Below are positions 48,066-59,626 of a stretch of DNA of 64,000 nt, piece after piece. The stretch lies in the NCBI GenBank assembly GCA_943737045.1, contig CALSFV010000001.1:1578001-1642000 (forward strand), written 5' to 3'. The position numbers and the translations under genes were made by a program. The stretch is from Parapristionchus giblindavisi (taxonomy: Eukaryota > Nematoda > Chromadorea > Rhabditida > Diplogasteridae). Under the pieces are notes generated by a model, which was given only the letters and a program-made list of their open reading frames with translations, did not search any database and was not told the DNA's origin. The first letter of the stretch is position 1. Each line of letters opens with the position of its first letter.

Positions 48066-48245
48066 ATGAAGAAGTCGTATGCTGATGCTGTCAATAGTGA
48101 CAAAGGGGGTAATCATCAACAGGAAGGAGAAGAAGGAGAAAATGCAAACCAAAATGCAAACGAGATTCCAAATGACACCGAAGATAGGTGTCATTTGGAA
48201 TCTGGTTTGGGACGACGTCTACACGATGGAAGAAGAAGTCGATGA
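48066..48245 (+). CDS. possible first exon, Asn/Glu-rich
   Basis: The ATG lies two bases after a TTTCTAG acceptor, a trans-splice-like context. The 59 codons begin KKSYADAVNSDKGG and continue with EGEEGENANQNAN. A 31-base inverted repeat lies inside (CAAATGACACC / GGTGTCATTTG). Several donors are possible and none joins the next frame convincingly. No family recognised. Confidence 0.4.
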   Translation: MKKSYADAVNSDKGGNHQQEGEEGENANQNANEIPNDTEDRCHLESGLGRRLHDGRRSR

Positions 48246-48492
48246 TCAATTTGGTGCTTCATCATCATAAGCTCCTGGAACTCACTGTTTCGCAAATCCC
48301 AAAGGTGCTAAATATGCGAAAGATAATAACACAGCGACAAACAAGAGGTGAGATGAGACGATGGTTCCAAAAGGAACATTGAATCCAAACGTCCAGTTTC
48401 AACAATTCTTCAACAATTCCACAAACTTAATTTATCGTCGCGTCCCTCCCCTTCCATATCGTATTACATTTACTAACTTCTGTGTTCTGCAG

Positions 48493-48702
48493 ATGACGTC
48501 GACAGAAGACGAACTTCTACAAGACCATCTAATAAACGATGAGATACTACTCGCTGACAACCTCGACAAATATATTCAGCATGATGTCAACTACACAAGT
48601 ATTGAGGAGGAAATCGGATCTGTTGTAGAGAAGATTCTACCTAAGATGGTTCGAGATAGTATAGAGGAAATCCTGCCTGACATGGCGAAGAGATTGATAT
48701 AA
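48493..48702 (+). CDS. small acidic ORF after a splice acceptor
   Basis: A CTGCAG acceptor is immediately followed by ATG. The 69-codon frame is acidic and helical-looking (EDELLQDHLINDEILLADNL, then EEEIGSVVEKILPKMV and SIEEILPDMAKRLI). It may be a single-exon trans-spliced gene or the last exon of a gene starting at 48066. No family recognised. Confidence 0.45.
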   Translation: MTSTEDELLQDHLINDEILLADNLDKYIQHDVNYTSIEEEIGSVVEKILPKMVRDSIEEILPDMAKRLI

Positions 48703-48734
48703 AAGATGATAAAAAGATTCTGGAGAAGAGAATG

Positions 48735-48818
48735 CACTGAGAGCAAACTTACCTGGCAAATCGTTTGCCAGGAAAGTGTATCGGGGTAACGATTTGCGAG
48801 GTAAGTTTGCTCTCAGTG
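48735..48818. repeat. 84-bp inverted repeat
   Basis: CACTGAGAGCAAACTTACC pairs with GGTAAGTTTGCTCTCAGTG. An inner hairpin GGCAAATCGTTTGCC adds a second stem. It lies 33 bases after the stop of the acidic ORF. Confidence 0.85.
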
Positions 48819-48997
48819 TGAAGAAGAGGAAACAGAGTAAGAACGAAGACGTAGAGACTAATAATGAGTAAAAAAAAATCAAATAAAATGCTATACACAA
48901 TGAAATGTTGCTGTACAGAATAGTATTAACAATAAATCAAATTAAAGTTTTATGGCCGGTAAAAATAAAGATAATCGATCGATGAATCAATATTGAT

Positions 48998-51900
48998 CTA
49001 CTCGGTGTAGTCCGAATCACTTCCATACTCTGCCACAGCACCGCCTGGATACTGACGAAGAGACTGCAGAGTGTCATACTGTAGTTTGAACTTTGATCTT
49101 TGATCTTTGATCTTACCTCGAAAATGTTCCGGAATGCTCGGACAGCGTTATCGGTGGGTTCAGTTTGACTCTGGTCCGATGACTGATATGATTGATCTCC
49201 ACACTGAAAACATTACAGCGATGTATTCGTTTTTTTTAACCACTGACCAGTGAAGGAGCTCAAGTCGATTTGAGATATCAATAGCATGACGAAAATTATT
49301 ATGCTATTGCCGTGTGGAGCACACATTAATTTTGATAATATTATATGTTTTCATACATTAAAAAGATTTCAGCATTTGAAATATAACTTGAATTTATTTT
49401 AAATGAGAAAGAAAGAGTTTAAAGGGAGCGTAACCTCTCTCAATGGTCTCTTCGACGCGCAATGCTCTCTCGTTGTTAGAGAACAGAGAAATAGTGTGCG
49501 CAATGAAGAGGCCATTGAGTGAGGTAACGCTCCCTTTAAGGGGAAGGAGATCTGGCAGACCTGACTGCCGTGGCCACAGTCATGGCATGAACAATTGCAA
49601 CTGCTGAAGTCAGATTGAAGAACGGAAATCTTAACTTCGACTTAGTACTTATGCTATGTTACATTTTCAAGACGTGCGCACGACGAAACCTCCGCCGTAA
49701 CGTCTTCGTAACGTCTCGGTCGTTACGGCGGAGGTTGCGGCGAGCGCATGTTTTGAAAATGTAACACCGCATTAGCAAGGACTTAAGACCGTTAACTAAG
49801 TGCACTTGCTAAGTACCTGAGACGGAGTCGTAATCGGCAGAGATTCAAGAACCGGAAGATGGTTATCGATCGACTGAGTGACTATGGTCTCACCGCGACT
49901 CGATTCTTAAAATAATATTATTCGTTATTTTTTTAGAATTTGTCTTTAACATTTATTCTTTCAACAAAAATAGTGTTCAACATCGTGCTTTGCAATGCGA
50001 TCGGCAATACAACGTATTCTTGAAACATATTCGTTTTCTCGCATGAGCAACTAAAATCTCCTCTCTATCTCATACGACAGGAAGACTATATAGTTGGAGC
50101 ATATTGAAAATTTCAATTGAGCTATCACGAAAGTTAAATTTTAAAATAAACTAAATTTGCGCGAGTCTCACCTATGGCGATATGCCTGTCCGTGCTGTTT
50201 GTGGTGACTGTTGTAGTCGAGTTCGACCCTTTATTCATTATCGTTTCATTATGGCTCGAAGCGAGCACAATGACTTCTTCCTAATATAATACAATCATGA
50301 ATTATGTTATTGTAACAAAATAATATTATTGTGAATTCTATTTGTATAACAGCCATGTTCACTTCATAAAAAAATATATTACTATAATATATTACTTTAC
50401 CAGGACTAGAGGAACCGCACCTTACAATGTAAATACGGAAATGATAATGTGTGTTCAATTACAGTACCTTAAGAATAGCCAGCTTCCTCTCGACGTCACT
50501 CAATTCCTTCTCAGCTTTGGCACGTTCAGCCGCGGCTTCTTTGCCGATCAGTCTGAAATGTCGACTTCGGATTACGGTATCACGCCAAAATGAACACCGA
50601 CTTCTTGTTCTTCTTGAAGAATTCACGGCGCTCACGAGAGTTTTCGATAGCTTTGCGAATTTCGGCAAGTTCCACATGAAAAAAGCGTTGAATCTTGTTT
50701 TTTTTCAATTTCAGCTATATTGATGTTGTCTGTGTTAACGAGTTTAATTTCACGCAAAATTCACCATAGAGTATTGTGTTTTTAGTAGATTGTTGAAATC
50801 GATTTTTCTCTCGATATTGATAAATTAAATAAAGTGAATTCCCCTACATGACTTGCGTGAACTCTTCTCTCCGATAGTGCAATAATCTCATCCACATGAC
50901 GTCTTGAATAATAATATTTTTAATAGATAAAAATTATTTATTTATTTTAAGTTTGATAAAAGTATCTAAATAAACCTTTTGATGTGTAGATCATCTAGTA
51001 GATTATCGATTGATTTTAGAAGCGAAGCAAACGTCGTGTTCATCGATGAGTGTACCGCAGAATTGGCGAGAATCTTTAGAGATCATAGATCAGATACCGA
51101 AGATCTAAGATCAAAGAGCAATTCCTACCTCGTTCTTCCTCTCCTGAAGCATCTCAACCCAGGCATAAATACCATGAGCGAACTCTGCCTCTCTTGTTCT
51201 TCCCAGTCTTACTTCATCCGAGAGTTCAAGGATGCGAGCACGCTCCTGAACGGATAAACATGGATTACTGTATACATCGATTTATTGATCGTTCCATGGC
51301 TATCTGATTGTGGAGCTTGGTCTCTCGTTTCTTCTCGATCTCAACGGCTCGCTCGGCCAGGTCAGTCTTCTCACGAAGCTGCTTCAATCCTTGAACTGCA
51401 GTGGAGAGCTTGCTTTCGGCCTAAAAAAATACATGCATATTTATTGGTTAATGCTCTGTTCAAAGGTTGCGAAAAGAAATAAAAAGAAGCGAATATCTGA
51501 TGGCATAGAACATAGCAGGCTCACCATGGACTGTAAATAACATAGATACAAAACTGAAAAAAAGAAGAAAAAAGACGATACTCTAACAATAAGTAAGGAT
51601 TAGCCTACGAAAGCGTATCTTCACTGAAACACGTTTTCACATAAGTAAGACATATTTTAGTCTATTATAACTACTCACTCCAGCAAGCGATTCAGCATCA
51701 TTCCTTTTATTGATTAGCGACGAAACGGAGACAATTGTTGATTGGGACTTAATATACAACTTTTTACTATAATAAATATATCTAGTATATGAATTAAAGT
51801 TCTAACAACATAATATAATAAATATATTTTTAATATTATACATTAAAAAAACATTTTATCAATCCATACCATGTTGTAAAGAGCGACCGATGGGTGACAG

Positions 51901-53619
51901 TGTGAATTATGAAAATGATTGGAAGAAGAAGAAGAAGAATAGAACAGAGTATGCAGATTCGATCTAAAGAGACATCCCAAGCAAAAATTGATCTCTCACC
52001 TTCCCCCCCCCCATCCCCATCCACCTCTCTTTTAATAATTTTTATTCTCTCACATATTTTTTTCTTGCACTCGAACATTCTGTACTTGTTGAAACACCTT
52101 TGCGGTGTACGATAAATAAAATAAATAAATAAATAAATTAGCTTGGGGTGTCACTTTAAACTGATTTTGTTGCATTGCGTTCGCTGTTATTTTTCTTTAA
52201 ATTGTTTGAAAACGCGTTGAAAAAGAATTCCGAAAAATGAAGTTGCCCATAATCGTAGGGTGTTGAAATGTAAAACACAATTGTCGAAGTATTCTGTGAG
52301 ACCTTCCCGTCTAGTGGACCATGCCACAAACCTCTCGGCCATACTCTGGTATTTTGCCACTTAAAGTCTACTTAAACTACGTCACAGACTTTAAGTAGAC
52401 TTTAAGTAAACTTTAAGTGAAAGAACATTTGACGAAATGCATTACAGTATACCACACCACTTTAAGTAGACTTACGTCTCACTTTAAGTTTACTTAAAGT
52501 CTACTTAAAGTGGGAAAGTTTAAGTAGACTTTAAGTGGCAAAATACCAGAGTAGCTTCAAAATACCCGAACATCTTGAGATGCTTCTAAAAGTGGACTTG
52601 ACTAATTTATTTTTTTTGCTAATTTATAATTCATGGACGAAAGGACGACTCTTAATCTCTCCTGATCTAACTTCTGCCGAATTTCTCTCATAAAACGGTT
52701 TGCCCTGAACCACATTGTCGTTGACATTCAAAGAGTTCACTTTGTCTTTCGGAAACTCTCTTTAATTATTTTTTTTTAAATCTCTTTAATTATTTACAAT
52801 ATTTGCATTTTTATTTGCTTATTCAGTTCATAAACCGCAAGGCGGCATACGCGGTACGTCCCGCGCCTGTCAGTGATAGTGGTATACTGAACCAAACAAC
52901 AAGGTCAGTGTATTCGATAGAGTGATAAGAACGAAAATCGGCTGATTTCGAAATTCGGGATGTTTTCGTTATGATTTCACCGTAAAATCGATATTGTTTT
53001 CGCCATTCTTCTCAATTCAAGATCCTACTGGATGATTTTTTTAAAATTCTTGAACACAATAATTGTACTACAAGCAATACTTTCACACATACTTTCACCC
53101 TGTTTTCACATATTTCTTCTCATGCTTTTCTGATTGCGGTGCTATCGGTTGGACATAGTTGTCCCTTCCGCACCTCTACCAATTCCTCAACACAGACAAT
53201 GAGCAACAGTCGAATTTCCTCCTAGCAGGCTGTCTGAAGGTGTACGTCTAACTGTCAAACAGACCTAATGGACGACAACAACTTTCATCAATTTATGTAG
53301 ATTTCGACTGTCTTCTTGAATACTGAAAAATCTCTAAGAGACGGAAGAAGAACTTTCCAGTATATATTATACCCCTGATCCTGACTTACTCTTCTGCACA
53401 AAGTGCTTATAAGATAAATGCATTAGTTTTTTTTTGCGAATTTTAAATATTTAACTTGCAGACTGAATTATCATCGACGATAGATGGTTGTTATGAACAC
53501 CCAGCAAAAATAAAAAAATCAACAAGACACTGATTGGTTCTTAAAATTCCTTATTTTCTGCAATTTTTCTATTGCAACGCTCTTCTCCAGCTCCAACTGT
53601 CTCTTAATCTCTCGCCTAT
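48998..53619 (-). CDS. coiled-coil protein, 5' end not found
   Basis: Exons (minus strand, 5' to 3'): 53619-53529, 52704-52650, 51747-51679, 51420-51301, 51245-51129, 50714-50584, 50552-50468, 50280-50172, 49905-49817, 49182-49117 and 49078-48998. Phases agree at every junction. The weak point is the 51301 donor, where only a GC (ATA|GCCATG) fits. The first eight exons encode charged helices typical of long coiled coils (REIKRQLELEKSVAIEKLQ, LREKTDLAERAVEIEKKRE, RAKAEKELSDVERKLAILK). The last exons are Ser/Thr-rich and end YGSDSDYTE. The function is unknown; a structural or scaffold role is only inference. It faces the plus-strand coiled-coil gene head to head. Introns hold a family B MITE, a family E MITE and another inverted repeat. 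A decayed copy of its 3' end is at 33470-33990. Confidence 0.65.
49419..49539. repeat. family B MITE copy in an intron
   Basis: A canonical copy: TTAA, AGGGAGCGTAACC, palindromic core, GGTAACGCTCCCT, TTAA. Lies between the second-last and third-last listed exons of the coiled-coil gene. Confidence 0.88.
49651..49772. repeat. GC-rich inverted repeat in an intron
   Basis: TGTTACATTTTCAAGACGTGCGC pairs imperfectly with GCGCATGTTTTGAAAATGTAACA in shorter blocks, and CCTCCGCCGTAACG pairs with CGTTACGGCGGAGG. Distinct from families A-E. Confidence 0.8.
51748..52343. other. intron sequence with half of a family A copy
   Basis: A TTAAA-rich intron of the coiled-coil gene. AAATTAGCTTGGGGTGT at about 52136-52155 is the right end of a family A element without its left arm. 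C-run near 52003-52010. Confidence 0.5.
52344..52551. repeat. family E MITE copy 2
   Basis: CTCTGGTATTTTGCC / GGCAAAATACCAGAG ends with TA on both sides. Nearly identical to 41738-41945, in reverse orientation. Confidence 0.9.
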
Positions 53620-53825
53620 CTATGAATTGTAGGTAGAAAGCAGAATAATTGCAATTGAAATGATGAGATTAATGTTTGTTGTTTACTATTTGCTCGCTGT
53701 ATACGTGTGTAGTGTAAATGATCTCGGTTTATCTTATCTATCTTAATCTATCGATAGATCTTGCGAATGGTCATAGTGTGACTAGGAAACTGCTCAACCT
53801 TGTTTATGTGCGTGTATGATTCTTC

Positions 53826-53954
53826 TTTAAGCTAAACTTTTACTCTCCGCTATGGCAACGCTCTCTCTCTCTCTCTCTCTCTCTCTCGACTAAGAAAGCG
53901 AGAGAGTGTGGCCAGAGTGGAGAGTTTCAAATTAGCTCGGTGTGTGTCTTTAAT
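53826..53954. repeat. family A MITE copy between divergent genes
   Basis: TTTACTCTCCGCTATGGCAAC and GAGTGGAGAGTTTCAAATTAG arms, with a CT dinucleotide run in the loop. It sits in the presumed shared promoter region of the two coiled-coil genes. Confidence 0.8.
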
Positions 53955-54049
53955 GGTCGTTTCATTTCGCATTCTATACCCTCTTGCAACTGTCGACGAT
54001 GCAGACGCATACACATTACAAACGTGTAATTATTCTTTACAGTGCTGAA

Positions 54050-56225
54050 CATGGACTTTGCAACGCAGGCGATACGAGGATTGTTCGGAGTGAGTAAAAT
54101 ATTGATATTTAAGGAATATATTCTACACCTTCGATTGATTTTCTCGATGCAGGAGAGGAAAGGGAGACCCCGCAAGATTGAGCGACTCCTTTTTTGAAAA
54201 CAGTTGGATGTTCCTAAGCAAAGCCAAGTGCAAAAATTGGAATTCCATGCACACCTCTTGATAAATGTTTGTGGAATGAAAAATGAAATTCTACACATTA
54301 AAATAATATCTCTGTATTGACCAATCTCTCTCACTTTCTCTATCAAGCAGAGGCCATAACAGAGAGATTAAAATTCTTGGAGATCAAAGAACAAATATCA
54401 AAAATCAAAAATCAAAGATCAAATATCAAAGACCTTTTCAGTACCTCTCGGGAAACAGCAACAACGACGCGGAGAGAATTCGGATAGAAGGTGAACGTGA
54501 GCGGGAGCGAATCGCATTAGAGCAAGTGAAGGCCATTTTTTATATTTGATCTTTGATCTTTGATATCTGATCCTTGACCTCTTCCAGACGAGGGCAAGGG
54601 AGGACAGTTTTCGTGAGCGCGAGAAAGCCATGCAGAGCGAAGCAATAGAATTGAGGCAGCAATTGGAGAAAGAAAGGGTAATCTATCTCATAGCTTATAA
54701 ATTTATTGGAAAACCCTCGAATACTTTCTTGGAGAAGGCGACGCAAATGTCCTATTCTGTAACAGTAACAGTAACAGTAATACACTTTATCAAGATTAAC
54801 TAAGCAGTGTTTCCACTGAATCTGAAGTGTCATGAAAGGGGATCTTCTTTCTTTAAATTATTCTTCTTTCATCTCCTTATGATCCGCTATTGAGGCACTT
54901 GTTCAGTATCCAAGCAGCTACTCTTTGACCTTTTTGAATAGCGAGTGGTGAGAGAATCCAGAAATATAATAATTTGGAAATGAAGCAACCCACGAAGATC
55001 TCGTTCAAACTTCGTCCATGGTGGCTTTTATTGTAGGCGTACCATCCCTGACTTGCCAAGTGTCTTCTGGGAAGGGATCCTTTCGCGATGTAGATCTTGG
55101 TTCGGTGAGAGAAGAAGAGATGAACGAGAGACGAACCGCTCACAACCGTGACAAACGCAAAGAAAATGATCCTATTCTGTGTTCGGCGCAAATGTCCACT
55201 TTCAATGTTCGGCGCAAATGACCTCGGCGCATTTGGAAGTGCTGCTATTCGGCGCAAATGTCTTTTGCTCAACTGGCCACGACCCGATTTTTTGGCTCCT
55301 ATCATATTTTACTTAACATATTTCTGAAATTTTAGGAAAAGAATGATGCTTTGCGGGAAAGATCGAAAGAAGAGATAAGAGAACTTTACAACAAACTCTT
55401 AGAACAGGTATTTTTTTTCTTCTTGAATAGGAATTTTTTGTTTGCTGTGTAATATAAGAGTGCGCCAGGCAACCTCAGCTCATGCATGAGAAAGTTTGCT
55501 TTTGTCACTGAAGGTGAATGTAGGAGAAAATGTTCGGTAGGTTTTTCGTTCGAGACGGTGTGACCCACGGGGTGGAAGGGGAAATATGTAGGAGTTTTTA
55601 AACTTTAAAAAGTGTTATTGGATGGAGAGGGCTGGTGTACATACCTACATATGTGAGCGCGAAAGGATGGGATATTCTGATCTAAGCATCTTGCGCGAGT
55701 GACTTATGAAGAAAAAGAAACGATCACGAGATTGTAAAAAAAGAAAGTAAAGAACCCTTTTGGTAAAATAGGGGTTCTTAAAGGGAGTGCTACCTCTCTC
55801 AATGGTATCTTCATTGCGCACACCATTTCTGTGTTCTCAAACAACGAGAGAACATTGAGAGAGGTTATGCTCCCTTTAACTCCCGCAGTACGAGCACGGC
55901 CGCATCATCGTTTTATGCGTTGGCGTCAAGAAATCGTTCCACGCCTTAAGCAATGAGTGGAAAGTCGCAAAAATAACCTACGTTGTTCCTTTGCGAAATC
56001 TATTCAGGGAGAGAAGCATAATGTGGTGGTTATTCAACTTCATCAATCACATCATGCTGAGACAAAGGCGCTTCAAGAAGCTAGACTTCAAGATCAGAAG
56101 GAGCATACAGTCAAGTGCGTATATGTGCAACTACTATTGAATTTTTTTTCAATATTTACTCCATTAAAAATTTTGTGTCATATCTGACAAAATTCTCTCG
56201 CATTCAAAACAACAGAGAAGTTTGA
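54050..56225 (+). CDS. coiled-coil protein, plus strand
   Basis: Best model: 54050-54088, 54204-54266, 54442-54525, 54588-54677, 55336-55407, 56008-56114 and 56216-56225. The ATG follows a TTTACAG acceptor by eight bases, suggesting trans-splicing. Exons 3-6 are secure: they join in phase and encode Arg/Glu-rich helices (RIEGERERERIALEQ, REREKAMQSEAIELRQQLEKER, RSKEEIRELYNKLLEQ, HAETKALQEARLQDQKEHTV). Exon 2 is uncertain; a competing acceptor at 54151 leads to a stop after 14 codons. The last exon (Lys-Glu-Val-stop) is also uncertain. The character is close to that of the divergent neighbour, hinting at related or co-regulated functions, but I see no shared domain. The acceptor of exon 4 is preceded by GATCTTT repeats. 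Confidence 0.6.
55778..55879. repeat. family B MITE copy in an intron
   Basis: A slightly shortened copy with TTAA at both ends, AGGGAGTGCTACC and GGTTATGCTCCCT. Confidence 0.85.
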
Positions 56226-56240
56226 TAGAGCATAAAATCG

Positions 56241-56429
<189 letters not shown>

Positions 56430-56746
56430 GATACACCCGTGACAGATGCGACAGCAAATACAGAAACGGTAAGAAAAAATAATAATATAAAGGACTTGGA
56501 GTAGGTGACAGGGGTTATGTATCGATAGCTATCAAATCTCTTCTGTTCCAGTAGTAGTGAGGTGGACGAGGCCCAGAAAGGGAAGTCGTTTGATATTATA
56601 GTTTTTTTGATGATAATATATATATATACTTTATGCGGTGCGAAAGTAAAGTATAATTTCTGATCAGATATTTGATAGTGGAGTACGCATAAATACGATG
56701 CTACGACTTGGGTAGCAAAGATGAAAATTACAATAAAAAGAAATTC

Positions 56747-59626
56747 CTACAACGATGGTAATGAAGCGATGGATTTTCGGAAAGATTTTACAGAAGGACA
56801 TATTATAATATTATTATTAAGCTGATTCCAAGAGTTGACTACACGATTAGAAATGAAATTGGCAAAGCGAGTGGATTTAAAAATATGTTTTCTATAAATG
56901 AAATTGTTTCTACGAGAATGTCTTGTATTAAGGGAGGGTAGGAAGAAGAGGGGATTGTCGAGCTCGATGAGTCCGTGTGTCACTTTGTAGGCAAAGCACA
57001 AGTCTGCAAGAGCACGTCGATTCTGAAGAGGCTCTAAATTCAGATAAATTAATCGATTAGAATAAGATGTATAAGGAAGTTTGCACTTGGCAAAAATACG
57101 ACGAGTATACACTTTTTGAATATTTTCAATGACTTTTATCAGCTGTTCCTCATGGGGAGACCAAAGTTCAGAACAATTTTCGAGAATGGGACGGACGTAG
57201 GTCATAAACAGGCGAGAGTATAGTTTAGGACTATTGGAGTGGAAAATGCGATAAATATAAGAGCATCTGGATTTCGCTCTGGCGACAATATTACGAATGT
57301 GAACCGCGAAAGATAAACGATTGCAATAAGTAATACCTAGGTCAGTGAATTCTTTAACAACGGGAAGGCGAGTATGATCGATTGAAAAGTCAATGTTTGG
57401 ATGATTTTTACCTATTTTCATAATGACGGTTTTGGATTGAGAGATAGTTAATCCCCAGTCAATAGACCATTGGAAGAGTGCATCGAGGGCGGTTTGAAGA
57501 GAAGAGGGATCATTGAAAGTGTAAAGTTTCACGTCATCTGCATACATTGTACAATGTACGTTCTTAGGTAGAATACGAGGTAGATCAGAGATATAAAGAG
57601 AGAACAATAGAGGACCAAGACAGCTACCCTGAGGAACCCCGGAAGAAGCCTTGAATGGAGTGGAAACAGCGTCACCTACCACAACGGATTGAGATCTATT
57701 AGACAGGAAAGAGCGTACAAAGTTTAGTAGTGAACCTTTAATTCCTAAGCAAGCACATTTGTGTAAGAGCAAATTAATAGGGATTGAATCAAAGGCGCGA
57801 GAAAAATCGATAAATGCAACTGAGATGTGTTTATTTTGATCTAGAGCTGGAAGCCAATGCGAAAATGAAGAAATAAGTGCAGAATTACACGATCTGAACG
57901 TACGATACCCATGTTGTTGTGGACAATTTAGATTATTACTATCAAGGTAGCTAGATAAGGCTGAAACTATTATACGTTCGAATACTTTAGATGAGGAGCA
58001 GGTAAGAGAAATGGGTCTATATGAGCTGGCCAAATTCTTAGGTCCTTTACGCTTGTAAACAGCCTTAACATTAGCAGTTTGCCATTGAGATGGTGATGAA
58101 CCGTATAAGAGGAATCGATTGTACATAATAGTAAGAAGCAGACATATATGATCGGCAGTATTTTTTAGGAAGATATATGGTATGCAATCAGGAGACGAGG
58201 AGTTACGTGCAGGGAGAGCGCGCAAAAGTTTGGATACAGTAGCTAGATTGATGTCAACATAATCAATAGACTCAGTGGACGAGAGATGAGACAATGAGGG
58301 AATAGTGTATGAAAGGTAATTGAAAGATTGCTCGAAATGCCGTGCTAGCTCATTGGCCTTAGATTGGTCATTGGTGCATTGCGTTTGGTCAGACGAAGCA
58401 AGTGTGGGTAGAGATAAGGATTGATCTTTGATCCTCGTGCTACTGTAAGAATAGAAAGCCCGAAGGTTCCGACTACGCATCAGTGATTTTTCTTTAAGTT
58501 TACGTGTGTGCTTAATAGATTTATTGAGCGCTGAGCGGGTGTTGAGATACGGTGCAAGGCCAATATTGAATCTACGTCTGTATAGACTTCTACATTTAGC
58601 GAGAAGGCGCCTGGATTTACAGGAAAACTTTAACAGTTTGAGGCTTCTGGAACGAATCGGAACATATTTATTAATTATGGAATTTATTTTGTCTGTGAAA
58701 AGGGAGTAGAGAGCGGTAGAATCAGTAACGAAATTGAACAATTCAGTCCAATTGACAGCGTCAATAGCGCGATTGATAGATGACCAGTCAGCTTTAGAGT
58801 AGTCTCGATATTTGATAGTAGTGGGAGGAGCTAACAATGTAGGAATACTGTAGCATACTGTGGAATGATCTAGACTAGGTAGAGGGGGCTCGACATGTAT
58901 AGACTCAATTATAGATGCATCGGAAGTAAATACTAAGTCTAACAGATGAGACTGACGAGTAGGATCAACAACCATTTGTGTGAGAGAGGTAGAGATAGAA
59001 AAGTCGAGAAGCGCGGAGGCATGAGAGGGGGAGGCAGAGTGTACTGTAGAGGAGGACCAGTCTATGTTACTACAATTGAAATCACCACAAACGATGATGG
59101 GGTGCGAGCTATCTATATATATGTTGTGTATCCAATCCAAACATTCGGAGAAAGCGTCAATAGTGCAGGTGGGACTACGGTATACGACAACTACTATTAT
59201 TCGAGAAGTTGACGAGCGCGTGATCTGACAGGCTACAGCTTGACAAAGTAGAGAGAAAGAACGACTTTCGATTAGAAGAGAGGGAAAAGAGTGATCAATA
59301 AGGAGCGCGGCTCCGCCCCCTCTGGTAGAGGAGACTCTATCTGATCTGTATACTGTAAATCTATCGAATGCTAACATTGCGTCAGTAACCGTTTCAGGTG
59401 TAGCCCATGTCTCAGTGAGACATACTATAGTGATAGCGTGATCATTGATGAATTGTTCAAGAAGTGACAACTTATTCGATACAGAACGAGCATTAATCAG
59501 AGCGCATGACAGACTTATATAGGACTGATTAGAGTGCGAAGAGGAAGACAAGGGCTGGGGGGTGGATGATAGAAAGGTTGTGGAGGGATTGACAGAAGGT
59601 GAAAGAGCAGCCCTAAGCAAAGGATC
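56747..59626 (-). CDS. retrotransposon ORF2: AP endonuclease and reverse transcriptase
   Basis: About 960 codons. N-terminal apurinic-type endonuclease: INARSVSNK (about residue 42), LTETW, VVYRSP, CGDFN and LDHSTVCYS. The reverse transcriptase follows: YKRKG, SYRPISLT, QQHGYR, FIDFSRAFDSIP, SGVPQGSCLGP and the catalytic YADD at about residue 692. The C-terminal thumb ends with VVNSWNQL. Together these nick target DNA and copy the RNA in place. There is no ATG: the frame runs on from the ORF1 amber codon, and the first ATG within the domain order is at about residue 81, already inside the endonuclease. Related to the truncated copy at 30.7-32.6 kb. Confidence 0.93.
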   Translation of the reverse strand, partial: DPLLRAALSPSVNPSTTFLSSTPQPLSSSSHSNQSYISLSCALINARSVSNKLSLLEQFINDHAITIVCLTETWATPETVTDAMLAFDRFTVYRSDRVSSTRGGGAALLIDHSFPSLLIESRSFSLLCQAVACQITRSSTSRIIVVVVYRSPTCTIDAFSECLDWIHNIYIDSSHPIIVCGDFNCSNIDWSSSTVHSASPSHASALLDFSISTSLTQMVVDPTRQSHLLDLVFTSDASIIESIHVEPPLPSLDHSTVCYSIPTLLAPPTTIKYRDYSKADWSSINRAIDAVNWTELFNFVTDSTALYSLFTDKINSIINKYVPIRSRSLKLLKFSCKSRRLLAKCRSLYRRRFNIGLAPYLNTRSALNKSIKHTRKLKEKSLMRSRNLRAFYSYSSTRIKDQSLSLPTLASSDQTQCTNDQSKANELARHFEQSFNYLSYTIPSLSHLSSTESIDYVDINLATVSKLLRALPARNSSSPDCIPYIFLKNTADHICLLLTIMYNRFLLYGSSPSQWQTANVKAVYKRKGPKNLASSYRPISLTCSSSKVFERIIVSALSSYLDSNNLNCPQQHGYRTFRSCNSALISSFSHWLPALDQNKHISVAFIDFSRAFDSIPINLLLHKCACLGIKGSLLNFVRSFLSNRSQSVVVGDAVSTPFKASSGVPQGSCLGPLLFSLYISDLPRILPKNVHCTMYADDVKLYTFNDPSSLQTALDALFQWSIDWGLTISQSKTVIMKIGKNHPNIDFSIDHTRLPVVKEFTDLGITYCNRLSFAVHIRNIVARAKSRCSYIYRIFHSNSPKLYSRLFMTYVRPILENCSELWSPHEEQLIKVIENIQKVYTRRIFAKCKLPYTSYSNRLIYLNLEPLQNRRALADLCFAYKVTHGLIELDNPLFFLPSLNTRHSRRNNFIYRKHIFKSTRFANFISNRVVNSWNQLNNNIIICPSVKSFRKSIASLPSL

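Noticed and set aside
58506..59212. Plus-strand frames within the retrotransposon
   Set aside because: They are antisense shadows of ORF2, which carries conserved endonuclease and reverse-transcriptase motifs.
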